Under the pieces are notes generated by a model. The model was not told the DNA's origin. It saw only the letters and a program-made list of their open reading frames with translations, and made no database searches. Positions 1 to 13,006 of a DNA stretch of 64,000 nucleotides are shown here, in pieces. The position numbers and the translations under genes were made by a program. The DNA lies in assembly GCA_030068075.1 (NCBI GenBank), contig JAINVK010000941.1:48682-112681 (forward strand), written 5' to 3'. Origin of the DNA: Paguma larvata. Its lineage: Eukaryota > Chordata > Mammalia > Carnivora > Viverridae. Position 1 is the first letter of the stretch. Each line of letters starts with the position of its first letter.

Positions 1-212
1 CTCAGTAGGTTAAGCATCTGATTTCAGCTCAGGTCATGATCTCACGGTTCATGAGTTCAAGCCCTGCTCAGCCTGGAGCTCAGAGCCTGGAGCCTGCTTC
101 ACATTCTCTGTCTCCCTCTTTCTCTCTCTCTCTCTCTCTCTGCGCCTCCCCCACTCTTTCTCTCTCTTTCTCTCTCTCTCAAAAATGAATAAACATTAAA
201 AATTTTTTTTAA
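1..212 (+). mobile_element. Feliform tRNA-Lys SINE (cut by window edge)
   Basis: Starts at CTCAGTAGGTTAAGC inside the tRNA-like head, with the CT-rich stretch and an A-rich tail AATAAACATTAAAAA. Confidence 0.9.
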
Positions 213-518
213 ATGAAACAGAAACGGACTCATAGACACAGAGGACAGACCGGTGGTTACTGTGGGTGGGGTGGGCAACACAGATGAACGGGATTAAGAG
301 GTACAAACTTCCGGTTATAAGATAAATGAGACACAGGGATGAAAAGCACAGCATAGAGAACATAGTCAGAAATACTGTCACAACTTTGTATGGTGACAAG
401 TGATAACCAGACTTATCACGGAGATCCTTTTGTAATGCATAAAAATATTTAATCACTATGATGTATGCCAGAAACCAACAGGATATTGTATGTCAATTAT
501 ACTTCAATTTTTTAAAAA
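213..518 (+). mobile_element. L1 3'-end fragment
   Basis: Resembles the common carnivore L1 3' end, ending ATTGTATGTCAATTATACTTC then an A tail. It is sandwiched between two SINEs. Confidence 0.65.
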
Positions 519-527
519 AAGGTTTCA

Positions 528-713
528 GGGGCACCTGGGTGGCTCAGTCACTTAGGCATCCAACTTGGGCTCACAGTTCGTGTGTTCAAGCCCCGCGTCG
601 GGCTCCGCACAGCTTGTGCAGAGCCTGCTGGGGATTCTCACTCTCTCCTCTCTCTCTGTCCCTCCCCCATTCATGCTTTCTCTCTCTCTCTCTCTCAAAA
701 TATATAAACTTAT
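528..713 (+). mobile_element. Feliform SINE
   Basis: Head GGGGCACCTGGGTGGCTCAG, CT tract, and tail AAAATATATAAAC. Inserted right behind the L1 A tail. Confidence 0.9.
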
Positions 714-719
714 AGAAAG

Positions 720-900
720 GGCCCCTGCCCTGGAGGCATTAAGAGTCTTAGTGAAGGAAACAGACATGTACACACAGCATGCACTGGGCAGCACGTTTGG
801 TGCTGTGACAAGTGTCCATGCCAGGTACAGCCGGCATGCGGGAGGGCAGCCCGTTCCATCTGGGAATCATGGGAGGAATGGCCATTGGGTGGCTGACTCC
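720..900 (+). mobile_element. Possible L2 fragment
   Basis: Phrases such as CCTGCCCTGGAGG, AGACATGTA and TGCTGTGACAAGTG recall diverged L2. Family assignment is weak. Confidence 0.35.
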
Positions 901-902
901 AT

Positions 903-2020
903 GGGCAGGTAGGTATTGGTCTGGGGGAAAGCCAGTCTAGGCCCTAGAGACGACACCATTCAAAACCTCCTACTTCATTGCTAGAGGCTCAGCTGCAATA
1001 TACTCAAAACGACATATTCAAACACACGGAGCTCAAAGAATGCCATGAAATATGAGGTGGGGGGAAGAAGTCTTTTAAAGACCCCTCTGAAGACACTTGA
1101 TAAAATAACTAAACTAAATGTCAAGGAATGCTAAAGCCCTAAAGCTTATTCTCTGCGTACACGAAGTGATGCAAAGCAGAAGTGGGCTGGGTCGGACCCC
1201 ACGAGCTTGTCCCAAGGTTATTCTCACACAGTCATTATGTTCAGCCTAACAAACCGGTTACATAGAAGTCCGTGGAGGGTCCGCTGAATGATGAAGAATG
1301 ATTTTTAATCAGCATATTAATTTTTTATGTCAGTGTACACGTCAGCAGTGCTGGGAAGGGGGTGTTGAGACTTTCGTTCTCTTTAATTCACCCAGGCATT
1401 TGGGTATACGCCATTAATTTGCTCGCCAAACCATTTATTCATAGCTAGAGCAAAAGAAGCATTAACTCAACTCCTGTCTCAAAGCCAAATGGATGGAGTT
1501 TAAATTCAAGGGTCCAGCCTCCCATCATGATATTTATCTAGTCAACTCTTCGTTAGCCTCGCTAAGGAGAGGAGAAGTATTCACACGGAATACTGAAAGC
1601 GCTTTGCTCGCTCGCTTTCGGGGGTACAGCCAAGGGATTTTTTTTTCACCATTACGTTTGCCTTTCCCGTTCTGTTTCCTTTACGTGGAACAAGAAAACC
1701 AGATCGCACTCCCGGAGCTCCTTCGGGGACTAGAGTCGCAGATGACAACAGCTGAGGTCCAACGCCAGCATCGCCAGGGGGCCACATCACAACTGCAATG
1801 GCTCACGGGCGCCCCGTGCTTTCCCGGCTGTCTCCCACGTCTCTGGGGCTGGCAAAGGAAGAACAGCGCAAGGTTGGTTCCAAGAACAGAGTTTTCAGAG
1901 ACTCCGAAGTCCCGGTAGCTCTACTTTAGTCTGGAGATCTACCCAAGTCGGTCCAGACCCCCGGGAGCCAACGCGAGTGGAGCGTCTTCATTCGGGAAGC
2001 GTACAACATTGTTAAAAACA
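903..2020. other. Unassigned intergenic sequence
   Basis: No gene, repeat family or clear motif recognised. The 141-aa ORF at 1493-1918 has no family signature. Confidence 0.5.
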
Positions 2021-2025
2021 CTGTC

Positions 2026-2215
2026 CTTGAAGCCGGTCGGCCTGGGTCGCAGCTCTGCCACTCGCCTGTTGTGTGACCTTAGACCAGTCACTTAAGTTCT
2101 CTGTGCCATATCTGTAAAATGGGCATAATGAAAGTTATGAGGAGTAACCGAGCTCACATATACAAAGTGTTTAGGTTAATTTTAAAGCTCTCAATGTACA
2201 TTAGCTCTTTATTGG
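2026..2215 (+). mobile_element. MIR
   Basis: Diagnostic phrases in order: GCTCTGCCACTCGCCTGTTG, GTGTGACCTTAGACCAGTCA, CTGTAAAATGGGCATAATG. Confidence 0.85.
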
Positions 2216-2334
2216 TCCCCCCTTCCATCCGGTCAGCTTAGCCCATCCAAGACCTCCCCAAGGGCCTCGTGGAGGCTTCAAGTTTCTGGAGGCTACGCGG
2301 CCACGGGGACACTTGTTACATGATGTCGTATTGT

Positions 2335-2430
2335 TGTTTATCTGCCTCCCCCACCAGGTTGGGAGCATCTTGAGAGCAGGGCCAAGTCTTATTCATGGTT
2401 ATATCTCTAGCCGCTAGCAAAATCGCTGGC
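2335..2430 (+). mobile_element. L2 3'-end fragment
   Basis: GGGAGCATCTTGAGAGCAGG and the following TCTTATTCATGGTTATATCT fit the L2 3' end. Confidence 0.55.
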
Positions 2431-2779
2431 CCAAAAAAAAGACAGAAAGAAACAGAAGAAAAACAGCAGTAGCTCAATGAAAGTCTTTGAATTAAGCTCT
2501 TCTGAGGTTCCCTCAATTCTCAACTTCGTAATTCTGAGCACAGCAGTAGCCCAAGTCAGGTGCCCCCAGTGGCTCATTTCTGAGGTCAGTGACACGTCCC
2601 ATTGTCAGAAACTTCCATAAGTGGCAGGCGACAGTCATAGATAGTACCGCCATTGTCCCGTATGATGTCTCCAGCAGAGTCTCACCAAGTGCCAGGAAGG
2701 AAACCTAAATAATTACAGCCAGTGGGCACCCATTCTTCTGTAAGTTACTTGAGAAATAGGTGGTTTAAGGGAGGCTAGG

Positions 2780-3370
2780 CATGGTGGGTAAACAATGCCC
2801 CCCGGAATCTGTTACCTTCTATGGCGAAAGGGACTCTGCAGAAGTGATTAAATTAAGCATCCTGAGTTGGGGAGATTATCCTAGATTATTGTGGTGGATT
2901 TGATGTCGTTGCAAGGTCTGGATAAGAGGTAGGCGAGGGAGGATGGCGCCTGAGGGCTCAGTTGGTTAAGCGTCCGACTCTTGATTTTGACTCAGGTCAT
3001 GATCTCATGATTTGTGAGTTTGAGTCCCACATCCGGCTGCACAGAGCCTGCTTGGGATTCTCTCTTTCCCTCTCTGTGTCTCTCACTCTCTCTCAAAATA
3101 AATGGATAAACCTTAGGGGGAAAAAAAAGAAAAGAAAATTATGAAAACAAAAAAAAGAGGGAGGCAGGAGAATCAGAGTCAGAGAAGCAGATATGACCGT
3201 GGGAGCAGAGGTCGGAGAGAGATTTGAAAATTCTTTGCTGGTGGCTTTGAAGGTGGAGGAAAGGACCATTTACTGAGAAGACCTGCGGGTAGCCTCTAGA
3301 AGCTGGAAAAAGGAAGGAAACAGATTCTCTGGTGAAGCTTCCAGAAAGAATGCAGCCCTGTCTCTCCTAT
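2780..3370 (+). mobile_element. Ancient interspersed repeat, interrupted by a SINE
   Basis: GTTACCTTCTATGGCGAAAG, GGGGAGATTATCCTAGATTA, GAGGGAGGCAGGAGAATCAG and TCTAGAAGCTGGAAAAAGG are blocks of a widespread mammalian repeat whose name I do not assign. It is split by the SINE at 2943-3156. Confidence 0.6.
2943..3156 (+). mobile_element. Feliform SINE
   Basis: Flanked by GAGGGAGG target duplications at 2935-2942 and 3157-3164, splitting the older repeat. The head is slightly eroded (GGCGCCTGAGGGCTCAG). Confidence 0.9.
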
Positions 3371-3720
3371 CCTCTTCCGCAAACCCATTCAACGGTTCCT
3401 TATCACCTACAGGACAGAAGTTCAACTCCTCAGCATTCTGTTCAAACCTCTGGCCCTAACTTGCCTTTCTGGACTCACCTTTCACTGTTTCAAGCTTCCA
3501 CAGGTGCGACTTCCTCCTCTGTCCTTGTCTTGTTCTGTGTGGTCCTGCGTCCACCACCTTGTCACCTAGGCTGTTTCGGGGGGGGGGGCGGGGCTTCTTC
3601 CCTCCTCCCCTTCATGCATCAAGCTGAGGCACTGGCTCCCCAAGTAGGTGACCAACACCTCCCTGGGGCCCTTCCGGGTTCCACCTCAGTAGGTGTCCAC
3701 CCATTTTGTCTATCACCATA
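3371..3720 (+). mobile_element. L2 fragment
   Basis: The order of GGACAGAAGTTCAACTCCTC, CTCTGGCCCTAACTTGCC and TCAAGCTGAGGC resembles the L2 3' region. It includes a G run at about 3579-3588. Confidence 0.45.
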
Positions 3721-3810
3721 GAGCATCAACACAGTGAGGACAGAAGCAAAACATAAATACACTTACAATAAGGAAATAAGGACATTTCTTTGTCTTAAAG
3801 GATGCGATGG

Positions 3811-4008
3811 GTTTTTTTGTTTTATTTATTTTCAAGAGAGAGAGAGAGCAGGAGCAGGGGAGGGCAGAGAGAGAGAGGAGGACAGAGGATCTGAACTGGG
3901 CTCCGCACCGATAGCAGCGAGCCCATGTGGGGCTCGAATTCACGAACCATGAGATCATGGCTTGAGTCAAAGTCAGAGGCTCAACCGACTGAGCCACCCT
4001 GGCGCCCC
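3811..4008 (-). mobile_element. Feliform SINE
   Basis: Reverse-oriented: T-rich tail, GA tract, then the head ending GAGCCACCCTGGCGCCCC. Confidence 0.9.
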
Positions 4009-4068
4009 AGAAAGTAAGTACATTTCTTGAGATCTCTTTCACTTCTCACCACCACCACCTCCTCCCCT

Positions 4069-4113
4069 ACACACACACACACACACGCACGCACGCACGC
4101 ACGCACGCACACA
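4069..4113. repeat. (CA)n / (GCAC)n microsatellite
   Basis: A CA run followed by six or so GCAC repeats. Confidence 0.95.
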
Positions 4114-4261
4114 GCCATACATATAGTAGTCACTCAACAAATGCTGCGAGAAGGAATGTGTACTGGGGTCAAACAGCACAGTGACGGCACTGCGGTGGGC
4201 CAAGATGCATAGATCTCGGACACTCTTTCTTTTTTACTGCTGAGGAGAAAGGGTGATAGGA

Positions 4262-4500
4262 ATCAGAATTAGGATTTGCAGAGGGCCCGGGTTCAAATCC
4301 ACGTCCTGACACATATTCACTGTGTGACTGCAGGCAAGGTACCCAACATCCCTGTGCTGCCATTTCCTCATTCGTAAAATGGGAGGGGTAATGACACCTT
4401 CCCTGGCAGGACTGGAGTTAGCAAGATCAGCAAAGACGTTCAAAGCCCTTAGACCGCTATCTGGCACCAAGGAAGTGCCATGTGCGTCAGCCATTACTGG
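4262..4500 (+). mobile_element. MIR
   Basis: GGGTTCAAATCCACGTCCTG, TGTGTGACTGCAGGCAAG, CCTCATTCGTAAAATGGG and CGCTATCTGGCACCAAGG in the order of the MIR consensus. Confidence 0.85.
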
Positions 4501-5220
4501 CGGTGTGATGGTGATGAGTGTGCTAATAACAGTATCTTTTCTCCCTAAGCCTTGTCAGCACGGGCTTGTCCCCTTCACCTCATAGTTTGTAGCCTCAGTT
4601 CCCTATTTCACCAAAATGATAGCGCATACCGCTCAGCTTATTTCCAGGGTTACGCTTTATTTAAATAGATGGAAAAGCGATTTTATTGAAACATGTTTGG
4701 AAGCACCGGAAAGCATTAGGTAAATGCTAGGTACTTTCAGTTCTAGGTCTGATTTTATTCCGCCAGGTGCCTCTCCCCAGCGCACAGCCTCCCCCATCGC
4801 CAAAACCGGAATGCCTCAAGATGATGAAAATTAATGATACTGATCATTTCTAAATAAAAATAATACTTTTCTACATAATCGTGATTTCTAAATCTTTTCC
4901 TGACACTGTATATTACAGGGAACTGCTTCATATAAGAATACCCCTTTTGTGATCAGCCCAAGGGTTTTCATTGTTATTTTTTAACATGAGATTTGACATC
5001 AGGCTCAAAATCGAGACAGGGTGGGAACTTTGTCAAGTTCAAGTCATCTCTGCAGCTCCGCTACTTTGCTCTGTTTTTAATGAGCTGGCGTCCTCCTTTT
5101 GAGACAGACCGAAGTGAACTTGGATCAGACCCTTAGTCCTGAAACAATGCTTCCTACCTTTGTTGAAGCCCAAAGAGCTTTTCTGTGCAAAGGCCAGTGT
5201 GTCTTAACAAATGGCATTCC

Positions 5221-5580
5221 GCACATTTTCTCGGCCACGGCTCCAGCCTCAGCGGGATTCCACTGCATTCTTGGCAGTCGGGCTCCTCTCCTCTGGCAGG
5301 GGGTCAGCCTGGGGCCACTGAGGTCAAGGAACCGCCGCAGGCCGCCCCTGCCTGGAGGAGGCGGACAATGCGAGCCCCCGCCACAGCGCTTCCTGCTTCA
5401 GCTGTTGGGGCTCGAATGTGCGCAACCGCCCGGCGAGAGGGGCTCCCGGCCTGCAGACGACCTGACGGCCTCGGCCAGCCCTGGAGCTACCGAGGAAGCC
5501 GAGGGGGAGCGTCTCGATCTTACTTCATGATTCGAAGGAGGGGAGCCCCGTGGGAAGGGGCCGGGAGGGTTACGCTTCCT
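5221..5580. promoter_or_regulatory. Orphan CpG island
   Basis: About 29 CpG by hand count in 360 bp of GC-rich sequence, much denser than the flanks. It overlaps no exon and lies about 24 kb downstream of the GPC4 polyadenylation site. Two overlapping ORFs (132 and 143 aa) pass through it; they are explained by low stop-codon density in GC-rich DNA. It may be a distal or lncRNA promoter, or an enhancer-type island. Confidence 0.55.
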
Positions 5581-8500
5581 TAGGAAGGCCCTGCCAGCAG
5601 CCCGGGCTGTGGGAAATGCACCAGTGCGGTGACTGCCACCATGGTCCCCGTCACCGCCGGGCCTCCGTGTAAGTGGATGAGGTCCATCGAAAGGCCTCCT
5701 GCAGGAAGGAAATACTATGAGCCGTGATTATGTTTGGGGAGAGGGATTGTGGTTGAATTTCCTTTTCTTCCTTATATTCGCTGTACTTTCTCCTTTCTTT
5801 TGACAATGACGTGCACGCTAGCGCAATAGCGGTTAACAACTCCGCCCTTAAAGGCCATTTCCCACTGCCGCGGTCCTAGTGTGTGAGAGCCCCACAGTCG
5901 AGGGTTGGGATAAGGGTCCGACTTCCTTCTGGAAGCCTCTTTTAAAATGCGTGAGCGTGTGTGGAGTGAGTTGAGGTGGGGGAGTGGGTTTCATGGGTGA
6001 ACCCATGAGCACCCATTGATTTCAGAGCGGGGAGTGTGGAAAGTAAAAGGCAGAGCATATGAGCAAACACTGTATGTGTGGCACGCACGTGTGTCCGTCG
6101 GTCGGCCTGAGAAGGGTCACACGCTAAAGGAAGAGAAAAGGACTGGGATGAGAATTCCAAGTTTTGTAGGGAAAGATCAGGAAGGCGGCCCGGAAACTGT
6201 AACCGCAGGGCCTGGCCTTATTTCCACCTTCGGGAAACGAACAGGGCGAGGCGGGCGCTGCCTAATCGAGAAGCCGCGGGCCACGTGAGGCGGAGGAGCC
6301 CTGGAAACGGGGCTCGTCTGGAGGGAGCTGATTGGGCAGTGTAACAAACACACTGGATTTCAGACGTGTGGTAGGAAAAAAAAAAGGTGAGCTATCTCAT
6401 TAAAAAGTCCAAAAATACCGATGACATGTTGAAAGGATAATATGTCGGTTATATCAGGTTAAAGCAAATATATTAGTAAAACTAAGCTCACCTATTTTTT
6501 TTTTCTTTTCACGGCGGCTACTGGAAAATTTAAATCGTGTCTGTGGCACGCATTGTATTTCTATTGGACAGCGCTGGGTTGCACAAGCGTCTTAGAGCTT
6601 CTGCAATTTTCCCATGGAAATATCACTGAAAGCTTATACAAGTACCACTGAATGGGGGTACGGGAGGCAGGCTCTGAGCATAATATGAAGCAGTCTGCTA
6701 AAAGCAGGGGGTGTCTTTGAAATCTCCGCTTTTCTGTTCTAAGATGCATAGGTGCTTGTTTTAATATAAAACCAACGGGTCTAAAAGGAAAAAGAGTTCT
6801 CTCTCTGCCTCCACTCACCGATCAATACCTTTAAGTAAGAAGACATAAAGTTTCTCCTGTGCTTTCAAGCCCCACCCCGCACCAGCACACTATCCTGGAG
6901 TCCTGGGGGTCCACCGACCTCAGTTTGGGAAACACAGGTGGTGAGCTCTAAAAGGGCCCCTCCATCTTTCGGTTTCTATAGGAGGCTCCTGAGTTCCTAA
7001 TTGCCACATGTCTCCTTTTGTTGTGAGGTTCTCACCTTTGCTCCCCACCCCTCAAAGTCCCCGAGGCCCCGGGAGTAGATCGGGCCAAGTAGAAAGGACA
7101 GAGGCAGCCTTTCTCTGTCTTTTGTAGCCCCCCAGAGCTGTGCACACAGGTGCCCCACAAATACTCGTCATGTTGCATAGTTCAGTAACCAGAACTGGGG
7201 CCCGGCTCCCGCTGCTACCAGCAGTGTGAAAAGGTCTTTCAAACTGGTTCTGCTTTGAAATTAACTAGGGAAGAAAGCCACTTCCAATCATTTGGGAGAC
7301 GCAGATGCGGTCGAAACCAAATGATAAATAAGCAAATGAAGTAAGAAATCGATTAGGAACCAGCACAATTCAATCATGTGACCGTCCATCACCAAACTAG
7401 AAGGTAACCCTTCCAGAAGGTGCACCCCAGTCAGTGGGGTAAGTCAGGACCGATCACTTGCTGGGCAAGTTCCATATTTCCTTTCTCCAAACCCTGTGTG
7501 AGCTTTCCAGTGAACTTGGATGCTTCGTGTTGACACCTTTTTTCCATTTTAACATTCCCTTTTAGACTATCAATTCTGACTGCCCTTGACTCTCAAAGAT
7601 GCCAACAATGTCGGGCTGCGGGCCACTCGCCATGCTGCAGCCTCCGTAAGCCGTGGGGTAGAGGGTCCATCCCACAACGCATTCTCAAGCCGAACAAAAC
7701 CCTTGGAAGTTATAAATATGTTTTTTTTCTGGGTGACCTGATGACTGGCCTTGAAATAAGCCCCTAGGTGGGGCGCAGTTAAATCAGCGTCACCAAAAGG
7801 TCCTTGTTCCCCCAAGGGGTCTGCTGAGAAATCACTGTGCCCTCATCCCATTCCCAGCCCAGGAACAAACAGGAGCTGGGAGCTGGTGCCTGGCTGGGGA
7901 GCGGGGTGGGAGGCTTGCTGTTGTTTCCAGAAAGGGGGAAATCAGGACTGCTTGCCCTGCCGACATCACAGGGCTTTGTGATCCTCCCTCTTCCTTGGGA
8001 ATTCCTCTGATCTGAGGCCCAAAGAGCTGCTTCTGGGTACACAGCCGGACCTACCTTGAGGCTCAGAGAAGGAAACCCCTGTGAGCATGCTCCAGGAGTC
8101 AGAACGAGCTCACTCAGCCGTTGAGCAGTTCTGGAAACTCTAAAGGTTTGCCCCACGGTTTCATGAGCTCCTGCCAGCTTCCGGTGCCCCAGCAGGTAGG
8201 AGTTCCACATTCACTCAGCTGGCTCCCTGGGGGGAACCCAACTGAGGCGCCTCCGGGTCAGTGCGGCCCCTTTCCTGTTAACAGAAAGCCAACTTGAAAT
8301 TCACAAGAAAACCCAAGTCCCCTCGGTGCACGATGATTGGACAAAGGCAGTTGTCTTTCTTCTGTGGTCAGGGAAGCTGTTTAATGGTGTAAGACAAGAA
8401 GCGTCACGCCGTTTGTTGTCACTTAAATGATTCCCGGGCATCGATCTATGGTTGAGCTTGGTCAGATTTCTTGAAAACGGAGTGCTTCCTCTCTAATCAC

Positions 8501-9624
8501 GAGCCTAGGTGAACTGGAAAGAGTTCCTGCCGGCTTCAGGACTGGCCCCTTCATGGCTTGTGTGAAGAAACGAAACGCACAGAAGGAGCAATCATTTGCC
8601 TCCATCGCAGCAAATTAGTGGCATGAGCAGGGCGAGAATCCCGTTCTCCCGGCTCGGCAAACATTTTAGGTCACTTACCATGTGCCTCGTGTTTTTCCTA
8701 GGCCCTGGAAGACAGCAGCGAATAAAGTAGATGCAGTCTCTCCTCTCACTCGAAGCTTCCCATCTGTTTAATTAATTAATTAATTTATTTTGGCGGCATT
8801 GAAATGGAGCAGATACTAATTCCAATCAAGCCTGGCAGAGTATTCGGAGCCCTGTTTCCACCAGCAGGTGGGAACTAAAATTAGTCCCGCTCCCCGGTGA
8901 CTTGGGCCGTCCCGGAGCACAGGCCTGCCTGTCAAGCGACAGCTCTCCCCTTTCCCCTTCCCACCATTCGTTTCTCAACAAATATTTCTTTCTTTCTTTT
9001 TTTTTTTTTTTTACATTTTAAAATAATGTACCTGTTCCAATCAGGATCAAACTCAAATTCATTAACTGTATACATTTCTTAAGACTTTGAAAATCCATAG
9101 GGTCCCCATTTCCCTCTTGGGTGTGTCTGGTGTGCGCTCCGAGGCCAGATTTGACCAACCGCAACAAACTCCTTGGCTCCTAGATTTCCTGTCAACTGCA
9201 AGTTAGAATTAGAAGCTTGATCAGGTTCAGGTGTGATTATCCGAGCCGAGCTGCTTCACAGACGGTGTTGTGTGGGTCGTCAGGAAGCACACACTGTCTG
9301 CTTGCCACTCTTCCTGGGAGGCTAGGAGGCAATTGGTAATCAATGCCTAAGACCCGCTGATTGATTAGTGGATGCAGACTGTTGACATCCCAACCCTGTC
9401 GCTCTTTCTTCCTTTCTTAGCTGCGATGCTTTCTATAAAATGAATCTTCTCTTCATGAAAATTTGGTTCCCCTCTGGGGTAGGGTTTGTGCAGGGAGGGA
9501 AGATAAAGGCTTGATTCTTCCTCTTCATTTACCACGTTTGAAATGAGGTAGTGACCTACCATCTTCAAAGGGGATCAATGAGTTTGTTGCCTTGTTCTTG
9601 TTTTGTTCTTTACACGACATCCTT

Positions 9625-9760
9625 CTATTTCTCAGCGTGGATTAAACACATACTTTTTGGTCTCCTCCTGTGTGCCAGGCGTTGTTCTAGGCACTGGGAC
9701 TACAACTGAGAATAAGAGACTCTGCCCTGGTGCAGGTCACAATCTAGGGCCGGCTGCACC
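9625..9760 (+). mobile_element. L2-type fragment
   Basis: TGTGTGCCAGGCGTTGTTCT, GGCACTGGGACTACAACTGA and CTGCCCTGGTGCAGG match the common ancient-LINE phrase. Confidence 0.5.
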
Positions 9761-11009
9761 ACACACGCCCCACCACACCGCTGCTCGAATAGGGGATATT
9801 GCACCAGATGCTGACATGTGACTGTCCATCCGCAGAGCTCAGTAAATAAGCCAAGAATTCCGTGGTCATGGGGTTATTCTAAGGTCCTTGTCACCACGCT
9901 GCCCCTGAAGGCTTCCCTTTTGGAACATCCTTTCGCCCTGCTAATCTGCCCTTGATATCCATCTTAAGCAGATGTTATGGAAGAAAATATTGAACAAGAG
10001 GAATCTACACGGTGTCATTTCCTTCCCCTTCTGGGTCTCCCAGGAATAGCCCCTGTCACCGATCTGTCTCGCTCAAGCACCTAAAGGGTTGGGCTTTTCT
10101 AGAATGCTGTGGCCCTGGCATCTGTGACAGTCCCCATCCCCACAGCCTGCACCCCGCCTACTGAGAATGGGGCGCAGCTCTGCATCTGTAGGGGAGCAGT
10201 TCTGCTGGGGGGCAAGGACCCGAAGTGTAGGCATAAGACCCTCGGCCACCCAAAAGCCACTGGATAAGTGGCTGCCCATTGGACATTTGGGAGAGGAGCT
10301 GTTTCTATCTCTAGTATGCCCTGCTTGGGTCCCAACCATAGCTGATATGAAATAGGTCGGAGAGGTTGCTGACTGCCATGAACAGGTGATCTTTTAATTA
10401 TTTATTTTGGGCCCCAGGCGTGCTTAGAGCCTCATCGCAAGGTCAAAGCAACAGCCCACACAAAAGTTGGCTAAACATGTAAGAGATGGAAAATGTTGAT
10501 GGCGGCATCTAAATATAGATGCACATATGGGTGGATTCCAGAAACTGCAAGGCGGCGAACCTGACACCGAGCCCCAGCAAGATTCTGAACCACATTATCA
10601 GACAGGTGGCTTTTGCATATTTAGAAAAGAATGTGGAGCCCACACACTATTGGGCTTGAAAAGGTTAAAGAGGAAACCTTTGAGCAGCTCCAAGCAAAGG
10701 AGCGATGTTTGATGATGGGAATGAGCAGGAAGGGCCATGGCAGCGGTGCTGTTTCTACAACATTGGCCTGGAGGAGGTTTTAAATACAGGATGTCATGAA
10801 GATAATGGGGAGTATGAAGCATGACTGAACCTATGGCTTGAATTGTATTTTGCAACAAATATATGTAAACAGAAATACAAACATTAACTTAGAATACTTT
10901 ATAGTAGGTTTCAGATACCGACTTGTAATTCCTTCCACCCTTACAAAACGGTGAAGTCCCCTCTCCAGATTTTCTGGTCCAATAAGTACCCCTTTTTAAC
11001 TTGCTTACA

Positions 11010-11086
11010 TTTTTAAAGCTCTACGCCCAATATGGGGCTTGAACTCTTGACCCTGAGATCAACAGGTCTGAGCCGCCAGGTGCCCC
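11010..11086 (-). mobile_element. Diverged short carnivore SINE
   Basis: GGGGCTTGAACTCTTGACCC, GAGATCAACAGGTCTGAGCC and GGTGCCCC form an older, short SINE head without the GA tract. Confidence 0.75.
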
Positions 11087-12798
11087 TAACTTGTATATTC
11101 TAAGTTCTGTTGATCTTCTGTGTGTTGTCTTCGACGATAGTCTCGTTGATAAAATGGCGAAGTGTGGGCTGGCTGATAACGTTTATCGACCCAGGGAGTT
11201 GCTGAATGGCCGTGTCAGGCTGGAGGGAAGAGTGGATACTCCAGAATTCCAGCCCTGTATTGATGAACATACTTTGTCAGGGAAAGATGCAAACAAAAAG
11301 AGTTTCTTGATCAAATTTGTTCACGACTCTAAGCAGAGACTTGTCCAATTCTCTACACATACTTATGTGCAAACTCCCACCCCAAACCCTTAACCTGAGA
11401 CATTGGGATATCAAGAGCTGGAAGAATTAATTGACCCTACTCACATTCCTGCTCCGAAGTACAGTCCCTGCTGGTTGAAGATCTCTTGCTCTTATCTGCT
11501 TGATCTCTCCTCCAAAGAAAGAGCACACACTTCTATAGAGCCTCTGTTCTCTCTCCAGGTAAGCCCTGGGAGAAAACAATAGCGGACAGGTATCTATTTC
11601 ATTCAAAGAGCCTGGGAAAATGAAATTCTTCATAGGGATCATTTCATGCTAAAGCTGTACATACCATTGTGACTTTAGGTCTGAAGGAAGTCGGTGTAAC
11701 CGAATACAATTGGAGCACAAATCTTAACATTCTTAAGTATAATTATTTGTCCAATCACAAGGCACTGCTCTCAGGAAATTCTTTAGGTCAGTCCCGTCAT
11801 TGCCAAATCTATTACCGAGAAGGTAGGCAAAGGAAGACAAAGGGAACGTGAAGGCAAAAGGCCGGCTTCTCTGAAACGGCCTCGCCTTCAGCTGCCTTCC
11901 AGCCCAAGTGCCCTAGGTTGATACAATTTAGAAATTACATCCCTCCTCCTTTGTTTTAGAAGTGACTTTGATGACTTTGATAAATCTCCTTGAAGCTTTG
12001 GCCTACTCGGCCCTCTTCAAAGAACATTCAAGCAGCTCCTTCACTTCGCTTTGGCAAACAGATACATGAACAATGCCCACCCAGGCCAAGAAGAATTGCC
12101 CACTGTTTGCTTGCAACCTCTTGCTAAGAAAGCAGCAACCTTTATGAGTATATTGGATGGGACTCGCCAACTTTCCTTTTGTAACTTAGGTCATTTGGAC
12201 CGGGAAAGCCCTTGGGTCGAGGATGCAGGAACACACATATTCTCCTCCTCTGTATCTTCCCTCTGGAACTCCTTATTGAACAGGTGATTATATTTTTATT
12301 CCTGTATCTTATCAGCACCTTATTTGCCATGGAATGAAGAAGGCGTTTGTTCAAACATTTTTGTAGATACTGATCAGTTACAAGGAAAGTCGTGCTTTAA
12401 AACACTCTGCCCGGAAAATACTTTGTAAGTCCAAGAAGAAGAGGCTGGCCTCAATTTAAATTCTAGCTTACAGTCGGGAAGAAAAAAACCTGGTTTATCT
12501 TCTTCTGAAATCAGAAAACCTAATACACTTGGTAAATGCAAAACTTCATTTTCCTTTTCAGAGTCTCGGGAAAAATAAATGGAAATCCATGTACTGTGCC
12601 TGTACCTGATGTGCATCCAGATTTTCTGCTTACTCTTTATTTTTACACATATGACCGATTTCTCCTGGATCCAGAAATGAGTGGCAAATGATATGGGGAT
12701 TCAACAAAGCATAAAGAAACTAGAAAAGGTCTCAAATGGTCTCTATTTAGTGCGTTATTTAGGTGACTTTGGTGAACTCATGCTAGAGAAGGCTGATC
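11087..12798. other. Unassigned intergenic sequence
   Basis: No recognised repeat or gene. The 100-aa plus-strand ORF at 11091-11393 has no detectable family features. Confidence 0.45.
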
Positions 12799-12810
12799 CA
12801 CAATGCGTAT

Positions 12811-12995
12811 TTTTTTTTTTTAAGTTTTGAGAGAGCAAGAGCAGGGGAGGGGCAGAGAGAGAGAGGGGGAGAGAGAGAGAATCCCAAGCAGGCTCCATGC
12901 CATCAGCGGAGCTCCAACTCACAAACTGCGAGATCATGACCTGAGCTGAAATCAAGAACCGGACACTCAACTGACTGAGCCCCCCAGGTGCGCCC
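12811..12995 (-). mobile_element. Feliform SINE
   Basis: Flanked by CACAATGCGTAT (12799-12810) and CACAATGTGTAT (12995-13006), a 12-bp target duplication with one difference. Confidence 0.92.
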
Positions 12996-13006
12996 ACAAT
13001 GTGTAT

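Larger units (their letters stand above)
4510..11009. other. Mostly unassigned intergenic sequence
   Basis: Apart from the CpG island and weak L2/MIR-like scraps (for example around 8690-8760 and 9625-9760), I see no repeat or gene. It is a notably SINE-free stretch of more than 6 kb. ORFs up to 143 aa lack any signature. Confidence 0.5.

Noticed and set aside
11091..11393. 100-aa plus-strand ORF
   Set aside because: No recognisable family, no splice context, starts right beside an old SINE; treated as chance.
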